Shown here piece by piece: positions 41,083 to 49,657 of a stretch of DNA of 64,000 nt (position 1 is its first letter; every line of letters begins with the position of its first letter). Source of the DNA: C-114 sp963745405 (GTDB lineage: Bacteria; Chloroflexota; Limnocylindria; Limnocylindrales; CSP1-4); NCBI GenBank assembly GCA_963745405.1, contig CAVUWY010000002.1:2170001-2234000 (forward strand). The letters are read 5' to 3'. The translations under genes were made by a program, and so were the position numbers. Under the pieces are notes generated by a model. It was given only the letters and a program-made list of their open reading frames with translations. It ran no database searches and was not told where the DNA came from.

Positions 41083-42303
41083 TCAGTGGCTGGCCTGGAT
41101 GCTCCTGCGGCGCGGATCTGCAGGAACGAGCCGCCGTCGCTCGCGCGGACCGCGGCGCTGGTCCTTGTCCGTCTCGGGGCCGGCGGGCTTCGTCCAACCG
41201 GCCGGCATGAGCGTCTCGATCGGGCGGGGGAGGGCGGGCTCGCCGGCCGGCCGGCCGAGGAGGTAACCCTGCCCGAACTGGACGCCGAGCGAATGGAGCA
41301 TCGCCAGCTCGCGACGGGTCTCGATGCCCTCGGCGACGAGCTGGGCGCCGATGCGCCGGCCGAACGACACGAACGCCTCGACGAGGGCCTGCTTCGCGTC
41401 GCCCTTCTTGTCGCCGATGCCGTGGACGATCTCGCGGTCGATCTTGATGATCGATGGCCGGAGCGCGGCGATGAGGGTGAAGCTCGCATACCCGGCACCG
41501 GCGTCGTCGACCGCGAAGCCGAACTTGAGGCGGCGTAGCGCCTTCACCTGGCGGGTCAGCGGGGTGACGTCGGAGACCGACTGCTGCTCGGTGCACTCGA
41601 GGGTGATCTGCCGGTTGCCGAGTCCCCGGGTCGCGACCATCGCCGCGAACGACTGGGCGGTGAAGCTCGGGCTGAGAAGGCTCGACGGGGTGAAGTTGAT
41701 GGCGTAGCGATGGGCCGGCCGGTCGTGGGCCCGGGCATCATCCTCGAGGTTGCCGATCCGATCGAGGACCCGGCCGACGATGAACGTGTCGAGCTCGACG
41801 CTGCGGCCGGTGCTGATGGCCGCCTCGACCATCGTGCTGATCGACGTCTGGAGGGTCGGCATCTCCGGGCGGAAGAGGCACTCGTACTCGTGGACCTCGC
41901 CGCTGGCCAGCTCGACGATGGGCTGGAAGGCGACCCGGTGGCTCAACCGGAAGAACAGGTCGAGCATCTTCGTCTGGGCGACGGCGACCGATTGGCCCAT
42001 CCCGATCCGGTCGGCGATGCCCGACTGCTGGACGGCCGAGGCGAGAGCGACGAGGTAGCGGTCCGCCTCCGGGATCGAGGAGTCGACGTGGACGAGGCCG
42101 TATTCCGGGGAGTGGCTCCTCCGGGCGGTCTCGGCGGCACGGGTCTCGGTCAGCTCGTCGGCCGGCGCGATGAGGCAGGTCCCCGACTCCAGCTCGAGCA
42201 GGCGCCCGTCGATCATCTCGCGGGCGAGCATGTTCACGAAGCGGATGTCGCGTGACCAGAGGAGCAATTCCTCGGCGCGCCGAGGTGCGGTGAAGAAGCG
42301 CAT
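41083..42303 (-). CDS. EAL-domain protein (c-di-GMP phosphodiesterase-like)
   Basis: A 406-residue protein. Residues 1-115 are an uncharacterised N-terminal region; an EAL domain covers about 120-370. The catalytic signature reads EYECLFRP, so EAL is replaced by ECL. Metal and substrate residues are otherwise kept: Asn in NFTPSSLL, Glu in LECTEQ, DDAGAGYAS for DDFGTGYS, Lys in KIDREIV, Glu in AEGIE and Gln in GQGYLLGRP. Activity is plausible. There is no GGDEF domain or TM helix. The Arg-rich tail (last 30 residues) is unusual. Confidence 0.88.
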   Translation of the reverse strand: MRFFTAPRRAEELLLWSRDIRFVNMLAREMIDGRLLELESGTCLIAPADELTETRAAETARRSHSPEYGLVHVDSSIPEADRYLVALASAVQQSGIADRIGMGQSVAVAQTKMLDLFFRLSHRVAFQPIVELASGEVHEYECLFRPEMPTLQTSISTMVEAAISTGRSVELDTFIVGRVLDRIGNLEDDARAHDRPAHRYAINFTPSSLLSPSFTAQSFAAMVATRGLGNRQITLECTEQQSVSDVTPLTRQVKALRRLKFGFAVDDAGAGYASFTLIAALRPSIIKIDREIVHGIGDKKGDAKQALVEAFVSFGRRIGAQLVAEGIETRRELAMLHSLGVQFGQGYLLGRPAGEPALPRPIETLMPAGWTKPAGPETDKDQRRGPRERRRLVPADPRRRSIQASH

Positions 42304-42550
42304 AGGTCCCCGGATCGGTCAGCTGAGGGCGACATGATGCGCCATCCGTCGTCGGCGTGGCGTACCACCGTCGGTACCGCCCGGGGAGGACTTTGGTACT
42401 ACCGGGCCGTGTGCGGCGGCTCGGGGTCGGCCGCGGCACGGGATGACGCCGCCTGCACGGATGCCGCGATGGTGAGATGGTTGCACCGTCAACGGTCGCG
42501 AGACGCCTCCGACGCCACGTCCGACCTTCGCAGCGAGAAGGGAGCCCACG

Positions 42551-42976
42551 ATGAGCGGTTGGGATCGCGAAGCGTATGAGAAGTCGATGCTCGACGACCT
42601 GCGGGCCCACGCCGGCGTCGCGTCGCAGGGGCCGCTGGCCGGTCAGTCGCTGCTCGTCATGGCCTCGACCGGCGCCGTATCGGGCCTGCCGCGACGAGCT
42701 TTTCTCACCTGGTCGCGCGACGGCGGCGACTACATCGTGGCCGCCACCGCGAACGGCGCACCGAAGGACCCGGCCTGGGTCGCCAACGTACGCCGAACGC
42801 CGCTCGTGTCGGTCGAGGCGGAGGGCCGGGTCGTCGGTGCCACGGCGACCATCGTCGCCGATGGCCCCGAACGCGACCGCCTCTGGGCGGCGCACGTCGC
42901 GCTGCTGCCGAACTTCGCCCGGTACCCGGAGCAGACCGGGCGGGTCATCCCGATGGTGCGCCTCACGCCGGCCTGA
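42551..42976 (+). CDS. Ddn-like F420H2-dependent reductase (DUF385 / deazaflavin-dependent nitroreductase family)
   Basis: A 141-residue split-barrel protein from ATG 42551 with AAGGGAG upstream. Ddn-family blocks are LLVMASTGAVSGLPRRAFLT, DYIVAATANGAPKDPAWVAN and GRVIPMVRLTP. Members reduce quinones or nitro compounds with F420H2; the substrate here is unknown. The upstream gap (42304-42550) contains three GTACYRCC repeats (GTACCACC, GTACCGCC, GTACTACC), which may be regulatory for this gene or the divergent EAL gene. Confidence 0.87.
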   Translation: MSGWDREAYEKSMLDDLRAHAGVASQGPLAGQSLLVMASTGAVSGLPRRAFLTWSRDGGDYIVAATANGAPKDPAWVANVRRTPLVSVEAEGRVVGATATIVADGPERDRLWAAHVALLPNFARYPEQTGRVIPMVRLTPA

Positions 42977-43015
42977 CGGCCGCGGCGCAGCGCCCGCGCA
43001 TCCTCGAACACGCGA

Positions 43016-43666
43016 TCAGGCGAGCCGTTCGCCGGCGCGGATCGGGATGTCGAGGCGGTTCTCCGCTGGGGCGAGCGGACAGGCCCACTGTGGATCGAAC
43101 GCGCAGGACGGCTGGTAGGCGAAGTTGAAGTCGCAGATGACGGTCCTTCGGCCGGGGTCGCCGCCGAGGTCGGCGCTCTTCGCGGCGTCGATGAGGTAGC
43201 GGCCGGCGCCGTATGTCTCCGTCCCGTTCGTCGCGTCGCGGAACGGCAGGAAGAGGCCGCCGACGTAGCCGGCCATCCAGAAGAGCGACAGGCTTCGGGC
43301 GCCGTCGGGGAACGGCAGCGCGACCGAGCCGATCCGGCGGAACGACAGGACGTCGGCCCCGCTGTTCGGCAGCTCGAGCGACAGCCCGAGACCGCCGCCG
43401 CTCGGGGCCGGCGGATCCGGATCGACCGTGACCTCGAAGGCGAGGCGCGAGTCGTAGCCCCAGTGGTGGGCCCGGAATGCACCTCGCTCGGTGGCCGGCA
43501 CGGGCGACTGCGGATGGTCGCGGAAGAGCGCTTCGCGCTCGGAGCGCCACAGCTGCCAGGCGGCGACGGCGTCGTCCGCGTAGAGGAAGCGCACGTCGGC
43601 GTAGATCTTGGCGACGCGGCGCCGCCAGTCGGCCAGTTCGAGCTCGGTGCCGGCAGCGTCGCTCAT
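43016..43666 (-). CDS. DUF1684 family protein
   Basis: A 216-residue protein from ATG 43666 (MSDAAGTELELADWRRRVAK). DUF1684 marks are WRSEREALFRDHPQSPVPAT, RIGSVALPFPDGARSLSLFW, YGAGRYLIDAAKSADLGGD, VICDFNFAYQPSCAFDPQWA and CPLAPAENRLDIPIRAGER. The family has no established function. It is a well-conserved single-domain protein, convergent with the Ddn-like gene and divergent from MTA phosphorylase. Confidence 0.9.
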   Translation of the reverse strand: MSDAAGTELELADWRRRVAKIYADVRFLYADDAVAAWQLWRSEREALFRDHPQSPVPATERGAFRAHHWGYDSRLAFEVTVDPDPPAPSGGGLGLSLELPNSGADVLSFRRIGSVALPFPDGARSLSLFWMAGYVGGLFLPFRDATNGTETYGAGRYLIDAAKSADLGGDPGRRTVICDFNFAYQPSCAFDPQWACPLAPAENRLDIPIRAGERLA

Positions 43667-43782
43667 CGCGTCATCGTAGCGACGGCGAGTCGCGGGCGGC
43701 CGCCGTGCCAGAATGACGCGGCTGGACCAGGTGGGCCGGAGCGATCGCTCTGCGACCGGTGAGCGCGAGGAGGAACGGGCGC

Positions 43783-44631
43783 ATGGCGGACAGGGCGGAG
43801 ATCGGCGTCTTCGGCGGCTCGGGGTTCTACAGCCTGCTCGAGGACGTCCGCGAGGTGAAGGTCGACACCCCGTACGGACCTCCGTCGGACAGCTTCTTCC
43901 TCGCCACGATCGGCAGCCGCTCGGTGGCCTTCCTGCCGCGCCACGGCCGGCGCCACACGATCCCGCCCCACAGGGTCCCGTACCGGGCCAACGTCTGGGC
44001 GATGCGCTCACTCGGAGTGAAGGCGGTCATCAGCCCCTGCGCGGCCGGTTCGCTCCAGCCCCACGTCAAGCCCGGCGACTTCGTCGTCTGCGACCAGTTC
44101 GTCGACCGGACCTCCGGCCGCGATCAGACCTTCTACGACGGCCCCATCGTGACCCACGTCAGTTCCGCCGAGATCTACGACCCGGTCCTGCGCCAGCTGG
44201 CCATCGAGACGATCCGCGACCACGACATCCCCGTCCACGAGCAGGGCACCGTGGTGGTGATACAGGGTCCCCGCTTCTCGACCAAGTCCGAATCGAAGTG
44301 GTTCTCCGACGCCGGCTGGGAGGTCATCAACATGACCCAGTTCCCGGAGGCGTATCTCTGCCGCGAGCTCGGCATGGCCGTCGTCAACATCAGCCTCATC
44401 ACCGACTTCGACGCGGGCGTCATCGAGGGTACCGACGCGGTCGATGCGGTCAGTGTGCTCGAGGTGTTCGAGCGCAATGCGGCCCGCATCCGGGAGGTCG
44501 TCGTCGACCTCGTCGGCCGCTTCCCGGCCGACCTCGACTCGCTCGGCGCGGTCGAGGCGATGCGCTTCACCCGCGGCGACGGCCACGCGGCATCGGTCGA
44601 GGACATCCGCCTCTTCGAGACCCGGCTCTAG
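43783..44631 (+). CDS. mtnP: S-methyl-5'-thioadenosine phosphorylase
   Basis: A 282-residue PNP-superfamily enzyme that releases adenine from methylthioadenosine in methionine salvage. Marks are IGVFGGSGFYSLLEDV, LPRHGRRHTIPPHRVPYRAN, ISPCAAGSLQPHVKPGDFVV and EVINMTQFPEAYLCRELGMA. ATG 43783 follows GAGGAGG by nine bases; a GTG at 43759 is in frame but has no better Shine-Dalgarno. It is followed by an LLM gene 28 bases later. Confidence 0.93.
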   Translation: MADRAEIGVFGGSGFYSLLEDVREVKVDTPYGPPSDSFFLATIGSRSVAFLPRHGRRHTIPPHRVPYRANVWAMRSLGVKAVISPCAAGSLQPHVKPGDFVVCDQFVDRTSGRDQTFYDGPIVTHVSSAEIYDPVLRQLAIETIRDHDIPVHEQGTVVVIQGPRFSTKSESKWFSDAGWEVINMTQFPEAYLCRELGMAVVNISLITDFDAGVIEGTDAVDAVSVLEVFERNAARIREVVVDLVGRFPADLDSLGAVEAMRFTRGDGHAASVEDIRLFETRL

Positions 44632-44659
44632 AGCGGATGCGACGGGGGCGAGTGCTGCC

Positions 44660-45496
44660 GTGAGCGTCCTGCCGATCGGCGTCTGCATCAGGACGATCCG
44701 GGCCGAGCCCCGCTGGTGGCTCGAGAGCGCCCGCCGCCTCGACGAGGCCGGCTATGCAGGGGTCTGGGCCTGGGACCATTTCATGGGCCACGGCGATCCG
44801 ACCGTGCCGGTCGTGGAGTCCTGGACCATCCTCACTGCGGCCGCGGCGACGACGTCGCGGGTGACCGTCGGACCGTTCGTCATCAACGTCACGAACCGTC
44901 ACCCGGCGGTCCTCGCCCGGATGGCCTCGACCCTGCAGATCGTCAGCGGCGGCCGCCTGATACTCGGTCTCGGTATCGGCGGCCACCCGGTCGAGCATCG
45001 TGCCCTCGGCATCGACTTCCCGCCCGCCCCCGAGCGGGTCGCCCGAGTCGAGGAGGCCGCGGCCGTCCTCCGTGCCCTGTGGGGCGGCGGACCGGTGACG
45101 CGCCCGTCCCCGTACTACCCCCTCGATGGAGCCTACTCGCGGCCGATCCCGGAGCATCCTCCGCGGATCATCATCGGTGGTGAGACGGCTGCCGGCGCTC
45201 GCCTGGCCGGACGGGTCGGTGACGGCTGGACCGCCTTCGACGACAACTTCGAGGCGAACCTCCCCGTCTACCTCGAGTCGCTCGAGGCGACCGGGCGACG
45301 CCGCGAGGATCAGCTGGTCCTCGTCGGGTTCCAGGGCGACTGGCTCGACGACGTCCCCATCGCCGGCTCGCCCTGGGTTACAGACCCGCGAGCGACCTGG
45401 CAGCGCTGGCACGAGGCGGGAGCCGACGGGGCGGTCGTGACGGCCAAGTCGACCGCCGACGTCGACGCCCTCGTGGAGGCGGCCGGCCGCTGGTGA
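44660..45496 (+). CDS. LLM-class F420-dependent oxidoreductase
   Basis: A 278-residue luciferase-like fold protein from GTG 44660 (VSVLPIGVCIRTIRAEPRWW). Markers are GVWAWDHFMGHGDPTVPVVE, RVTVGPFVINVTNRHPAVLA and GGRLILGLGIGGHPVEHRAL, typical of F420-type LLM enzymes. The C-terminal region is short for the family. It is probably co-transcribed with MTA phosphorylase; substrate unknown. Confidence 0.87.
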   Translation: MSVLPIGVCIRTIRAEPRWWLESARRLDEAGYAGVWAWDHFMGHGDPTVPVVESWTILTAAAATTSRVTVGPFVINVTNRHPAVLARMASTLQIVSGGRLILGLGIGGHPVEHRALGIDFPPAPERVARVEEAAAVLRALWGGGPVTRPSPYYPLDGAYSRPIPEHPPRIIIGGETAAGARLAGRVGDGWTAFDDNFEANLPVYLESLEATGRRREDQLVLVGFQGDWLDDVPIAGSPWVTDPRATWQRWHEAGADGAVVTAKSTADVDALVEAAGRW

Positions 45497-45571
45497 TCCG
45501 TCGGGGCCGGTGGGCCGGCCTCGGCCATCCGTGGCACCATCGGCCGTGCCGATGCACGAACGTTCCTGCCG

Positions 45572-46135
45572 ATGACCGTCCCGACCCTCGCCGCGAACGA
45601 CGCCGCCGATCCCGGGACACCCGACGCCGCCTCGGCCGTCGGGACCGAGGCGACCACGCCGCCCGTCCACGAGCCGACCCATCCGTGTGTCCGCTGCGGC
45701 CGTCCGGTTCCCATCGGGACGGCGATGTGCGAGTACTGCAATCCACTCGGCCTGGCCGACCCGGCGGCGTCCCAGGCCCACGGGACGATCTTCCTCGCCA
45801 TCGGCGTCGGGGTCGTCGCCCTCGCCCTCGTCGGAAGGTTCTTCCTCGTCGGGATCGGGCCCTTCGACTCGGCGGTGACGAATGTCACCGTGGCGACGGA
45901 CGCGGCCGGTGCGCCGACCGGCCTGGCGGTGACCCTCCAGGTCACGAATCGCGGCTCGCGGTCCGGTGCGTCGACGTGCCAGGTACGCGACCGGGCGGCG
46001 GTCAACTCGGACCACTCGGCGATCTTCGTCTCGCCCGAGATCGCGCCCGGCGAGACCGCGACGTTCACCCGGACGACGGGCCTGCTCGGCCTCCAGCCGA
46101 CGGTGTCGCTCCAGGTCGATTGCAGCCAGCCGTGA
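45572..46135 (+). CDS. Zinc-ribbon membrane-anchored protein with extracytoplasmic beta domain
   Basis: A 187-residue protein with an approximately 35-residue disordered N-terminus, a zinc ribbon (CVRCGRPVPIGTAMCEYC), one TM helix (IFLAIGVGVVALALVGRFFL) and an exported beta domain of about 90 residues. In the last part, VTLQVTNRGSRSGASTCQVR resembles a small CARDB/FxLYD-type domain. No function can be assigned. Its stop overlaps the GTG of the following phosphatase gene (GTGA 46132-46135). Confidence 0.75.
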   Translation: MTVPTLAANDAADPGTPDAASAVGTEATTPPVHEPTHPCVRCGRPVPIGTAMCEYCNPLGLADPAASQAHGTIFLAIGVGVVALALVGRFFLVGIGPFDSAVTNVTVATDAAGAPTGLAVTLQVTNRGSRSGASTCQVRDRAAVNSDHSAIFVSPEIAPGETATFTRTTGLLGLQPTVSLQVDCSQP

Positions 46136-46999
46136 CGATCCCCGGGCCGACCGCGGATCCTTCGACGGGCGTGGCCGAACCCTCCGGATGGGCGGCTGAC
46201 CGCGTGTTCGCCATCGAGACGGCCCGCCGGGCCGGCGTGGTCCTCCTCGACCGCTACGAGCGACTCGAGCGGATCCACCACAAGAGCGCCAAGGATGTCG
46301 TGACAGAGGCGGATCACTTGTCCGAGGAGCTCATCATCTCCGTCGATCCGCGCTCATGCTCCGGGCGACGGGATCCTCGCCGAGGAGTCGGGCGCGCACG
46401 CGCTGGCCGGCGGGGCAGCCGCGACGGCCGGGACGGGCCGGGTCTGGGTCGTCGATCCGCTCGACGGGACCGTCAACTACGCCAACGGCATCCCGTTCTT
46501 CTGCGTCTCGATCGCCCTCGTCGTCGACGGCCGGCCGGTGGTCGGCGTCGTGCGGGACCCGTCGCGCGACGAGACATTCGCCGCCGACGCGGATGGCCCG
46601 GCGTTCCTCGTCGACCGCGACAGTCCGGCCGGCCGGCCGATCGTCGCCTCGGAGAAGGACGCTCTCAACGACTTCGTCATCGCGCTGTCCGTTTCGGGCC
46701 GGGCCGTGGCGACCCGGGTCCGCCGGATCCGCAAGGCGGTCCGGGTCGGGCGGAACATGGGCGCCGCCGCGCTCGAGCTCGCCTACGTCGCGAACGGTCG
46801 CTTCGACGCCCTCATCCAGTCGGCCGGCCTGTCGGCCTGGGACATCGCGGCGGCCGGGCTCATCGCCGAGCGAGCCGGCGCCACCGTCACCGACGCCGGT
46901 GGCGGGCCCTGGTTCGACCTGTCGCGGAAGGGCAATGTCAACGGCATCGTCGCCGCCCCGTCGCGATTCCACGCCGAGGTCCTCGCCCTCTCGCGCTGA
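46132..46999 (+). CDS. Inositol monophosphatase family protein (one +1 frame break)
   Basis: A Mg-dependent phosphatase of the SuhB/CysQ/HisN superfamily. From GTG 46132: SAKDVVTEADHLSEELII, a break near 46345 (one extra base), then IRAHAPGDGILAEESGAHA, the metal site VVDPLDGTVNYANGIPFF and the C-terminal AWDIAAAGLIAERAGA. Corrected length is about 288 residues. The substrate may be inositol phosphate, histidinol phosphate or a nucleotide phosphate; the sequence does not decide. Confidence 0.88.
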
Positions 47000-47092
47000 G
47001 CCGCCGCCCGCTTGCCTTGGGACGGGTGGCCGACCGACGATAGGGCACGTCCGTCGCCGGCCGCTCCGGCCACCCAGGCGGACACGAGCGGG

Positions 47093-47620
47093 ATGGGCAG
47101 ACCGGTGATCCTCCCCAAGATCCGGGATCCGCGGTTCATCACCGTGCGCCGCGGCGGCACCCTGCAGGACGACGATCATCGTCTTCTCGCGATGTGGGCG
47201 GCCGACTGCGCGGAGCACGTGCTGCCGCGTTTCGAGCAGGCACGGCCGACGGACGACCGTCCACGGCGGGCGATTTACCTCGGGCGCGCCTGGGCGCGCG
47301 GTGAGATCACCTGGGCAGAGGCCCGCACGGCGGCCGGCCATGCGAACGCCGCGGCCAGGGACCTGCGCGGAGCAGCCCGGCATGCCGCGTACGCGGCCGC
47401 CCAGGCCGCAGCGGTAGGCCATGTGGCGGCCCACGAGCTCGGTGCCGCGGCCTACGCGATCAGGGCGGCACGAGCGGCAGCGCCTGAAGGCGAGGGCGAG
47501 GCGGCTGGACGCGTGGAGTGCCGCTGGCAGCGCGGCCGACTCCCCGGGGAGATCCGGGATCTCGTGCTCGACGATGAGCGGCTGCGCAACGAGCTGTGCT
47601 GGTTCGCGTTCGACTGCTGA
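47093..47620 (+). CDS. Imm-5-like putative immunity protein
   Basis: A 175-residue Ala-rich, largely helical protein. It resembles the Imm-5-like family: LLAMWAADCAEHVLPRFEQA, YLGRAWARGEITWAEARTAA, then repeated AAR/AAHAA helices and GQL-like C-terminus. Family members were named from genomic proximity to polymorphic toxins. No toxin, secretion gene or DNA-damage module lies nearby, so a role in immunity cannot be supported. ATG 47093 is chosen because the family match starts just after it. Confidence 0.65.
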   Translation: MGRPVILPKIRDPRFITVRRGGTLQDDDHRLLAMWAADCAEHVLPRFEQARPTDDRPRRAIYLGRAWARGEITWAEARTAAGHANAAARDLRGAARHAAYAAAQAAAVGHVAAHELGAAAYAIRAARAAAPEGEGEAAGRVECRWQRGRLPGEIRDLVLDDERLRNELCWFAFDC

Positions 47621-47680
47621 CGCTGCCCGGGCCCGGCCGCTCGTCGGATCCGCTCGCGCGCGGAGCCGGCGATGAGCTCC

Positions 47681-48574
47681 TCAGTCCGCCCGCCAGCGGT
47701 GGGGCCGTGCTCGGAGCCGATCGAGGCCGAGCCCGTCGCAGAAGGCCTCCCAGGCCGCCCGATCGGCGCCGCGCCAGACGAGCTCCTCGGGGGTTCGCTG
47801 GGGGATGTCGGCATCGAGCCGCAGTCGGGCCAGCGTCCGGTAGCCGAGCGCCTCGTCGCGGCGCTCGGCGAGGACGGCCGCCAGGGTCACGGCGCCGCGC
47901 ACGCCGCCGGGCACGTCCCAGGACGAGGCACGGTCGGGGATGTCGTCGAGGGATCCGTAGCGGGCGAGGACGGCGGCCGCGGACTTCGAGCCCCAGCCCT
48001 GGAGGCCCGGGATAGCCGTCGGCCGAGTCGCCGACGAGGGCCAGGTAGTCGGGGATCGAGTCGGGCGAGACGCCCCACTTCTCACGTACCCCGTCTGCGT
48101 CGTAGGTGATGCCGCGGCGGCGGTCCCAGCAGGACGACCCTGCCATCGCGGACACATTGGGCGAGGTCCTTGTCGACCGAGCAGATGAGGATCCGCTCGA
48201 CCGCCGGGTCGTCGGCCCAGCGGTCGGCCGCAGTCGCCAGGGCGTCGTCGGCCTCGAGCTCGACCATCGGCCAGAGGACGAGCCCGAGGGCCTCGATGGC
48301 CTGCTTCGGCCAGCGGGAACTGGGCCAGCAGCTCCGGCGGCATCCCCGCCTCGGTCTTGTAGCCCGGGTAGAGGTCGTTGCGGAACGAGCGGATGACCCG
48401 GTCGGTGGCGCAGCCGACGTGGGTGGCGCCCTCCTCGCGGAGGAGGTAGAGCAGCTGCTCGACGAGGCCGCTGACGCCCGACAGCGGCCGCCCGTCCCGG
48501 CCGAGCACCGGCGGGCGCGGTGCGAAATGGGCGCGGAACAGCTCGTAGGTCGCGTCGACGAGGTGGAGCTCCAC
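47681..48574 (-). CDS. 5'-3' exonuclease / flap endonuclease-like protein (three +1 frame breaks)
   Basis: Resembles the 5'-3' exonuclease domain of DNA polymerase I or Xni as a stand-alone protein of about 296 residues. GTG 48574 reads VELHLVDATYELFRAHFAP. Acidic metal sites appear in ELEADDALATAAD and CSVDKDLAQCV, and the helix-3-turn-helix DNA site in DSADGIPGLQGWGSKSAAAV. Single extra bases near 48307, 48126 and 48014 must be removed to join these blocks. It lies six bases after the nicotinamidase gene on the same strand. Confidence 0.85.
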   Translation of the reverse strand: MELHLVDATYELFRAHFAPRPPVLGRDGRPLSGVSGLVEQLLYLLREEGATHVGCATDRVIRSFRNDLYPGYKTEAGMPPELLAQFPLAEAGHRGPRARPLADGRARGRRRPGDCGRPLGRRPGGRADPHLLGRQGPRPMCPRWQGRPAGTAAAASPTTQTGYVRSGASRPTRSPTTWPSSATRPTAIPGLQGWGSKSAAAVLARYGSLDDIPDRASSWDVPGGVRGAVTLAAVLAERRDEALGYRTLARLRLDADIPQRTPEELVWRGADRAAWEAFCDGLGLDRLRARPHRWRAD

Positions 48575-48580
48575 GAGCGC

Positions 48581-49192
48581 TCAGGTCGCCCGGGCCGACG
48601 CCGACCGGTGCGACTCCGGCCGCCGAGCAGCTCGTCGAGGGCTCGCTCGCCCATCGCCCGGCGCGAGGTCGACCGCCCGGATCGCGTCGGCGAGGACGAC
48701 CGTCTCGAAGCCGAGCGCCGCCGCGTCGAGGGCGGTCGCCTTGACGCAGTAGTCGGTCGCCAGGCCGCACACGACGACCCGCTCGGACCTCGGCGGCCCG
48801 GAGGAGTCGCCGCGAGCTCGGTGGCGATCGTCTCGCCGCTGGTCGGGTCGCGCATCGTGAAGCCCGAGTAGCCGTCCTCGCCATGAGCACCCTTGCGGAC
48901 GACGGGCCCATCCACGGCCAGGCGGGGATGGAACTCGGCGCCCCACGTGTCCGGCCACGCAGTGGACCGGCCAGATGCCGCCGTCGGTGGCGAAGTGCGG
49001 CGTGTGGGCCGGGATGCCAGTCCGGCCGTGTAGGCGACGAGCGCCCCGGTCGCCCGCGCCGCCGCGACTGCGCCGTTCACGATCGGCGACGACGTCGGCG
49101 CCGCCGGCCACGGCCAGCGACCCGCCGGGGTCGGCGAAGTCGTTCTGGACGTCGACGACGACGAGGCCGGTGTCGGGGGCGAAGGTGACCAC
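48581..49192 (-). CDS. pncA: Nicotinamidase / isochorismatase family (about nine +1 frame breaks)
   Basis: Hydrolyses nicotinamide to nicotinate in NAD salvage. From GTG 49192: LVVVDVQNDFADPGGSLAVA (catalytic Asp), then after corrections DWHPAHTPHFATDGGIWPVH (metal site), VVRKGAHGEDGYSGF (catalytic Lys) and ERVVVCGLATDYCVKATALD (nucleophile Cys). Extra bases lie near 49084, 49023, 49013, 48952, 48810, 48785, 48655, 48621 and 48602. Nine breaks in some 200 codons with every catalytic block intact is not how genes decay, and points to sequence error. Confidence 0.85.
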   Translation of the reverse strand: MVTFAPDTGLVVVDVQNDFADPGGSLAVAGGADVVADRERRSRGGAGDRGARRLHGRTGIPAHTPHFATDGGIWPVHCVAGHVGRRVPSPPGRGWARRPQGCSWRGRLLGLHDARPDQRRDDRHRARGDSSGPPRSERVVVCGLATDYCVKATALDAAALGFETVVLADAIRAVDLAPGDGRASPRRAARRPESHRSASARAT

Positions 49193-49276
49193 GACCGAGT
49201 ACGCTACCGCACCGCCACCGGAGCGCGACGTCCGCGCCGTCGACGCCTGTCGAGTGGATGGGCTACGCTCCCCGAT

Positions 49277-49649
49277 ATGACCCTGTCACGCCGCCGATCT
49301 CGCCGCCGTCGCGGCGGCCGGGGAGATCGAGATCGAGACGCGAGCCGCGTCCGATGCGCCGGTCCACTCGACGATCATCTGGGCGGTCACCGACGGCCCC
49401 GACGCGTTCGTCCGGTCCGTGAACGGCAGCGGCGCCCGCTGGTATCGCGAGGCGGTCGCCCACCCCGAGGTCGTCGTCCGGATCGGCGAGCAGCGCATCG
49501 CCGGCCCGTGCCGTGACCGCCGCCGATCCCGAGCTCCGTCGCCCGGACGTCGCGCGCGTTCGAGCGCAAGTACGCCCGCTACCGGGACATGGCCTCGATG
49601 GTCCAGCCGCGACACGCTCGAGACCACCCTCCGCCTCGAACCAGCCTGA
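49277..49649 (+). CDS. DUF2255 family protein (about four +1 frame breaks)
   Basis: A small protein of about 123 residues. After removing extra bases near 49290, 49511, 49551 and 49611 it reads ADLAAVAAAGEIEIET, STIIWAVTDGPDAFVRSVNG, SGARWYREAVAHPEVVVRIG, DVARAFERKYARYRDM, RDTLETTLRLEPA. The WYR and VRSVNG blocks fit DUF2255, a split-barrel-like family of unknown function. It precedes aceE by eight bases, so it may be co-transcribed with it. Confidence 0.7.
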
Positions 49650-49657
49650 GGCCGGCG

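Noticed and set aside
42360..42405. Three GTACYRCC repeats as a defined operator
   Set aside because: The spacing between repeats is irregular and the motif is short in GC-rich DNA; kept only as a remark in the neighbouring gene entry.
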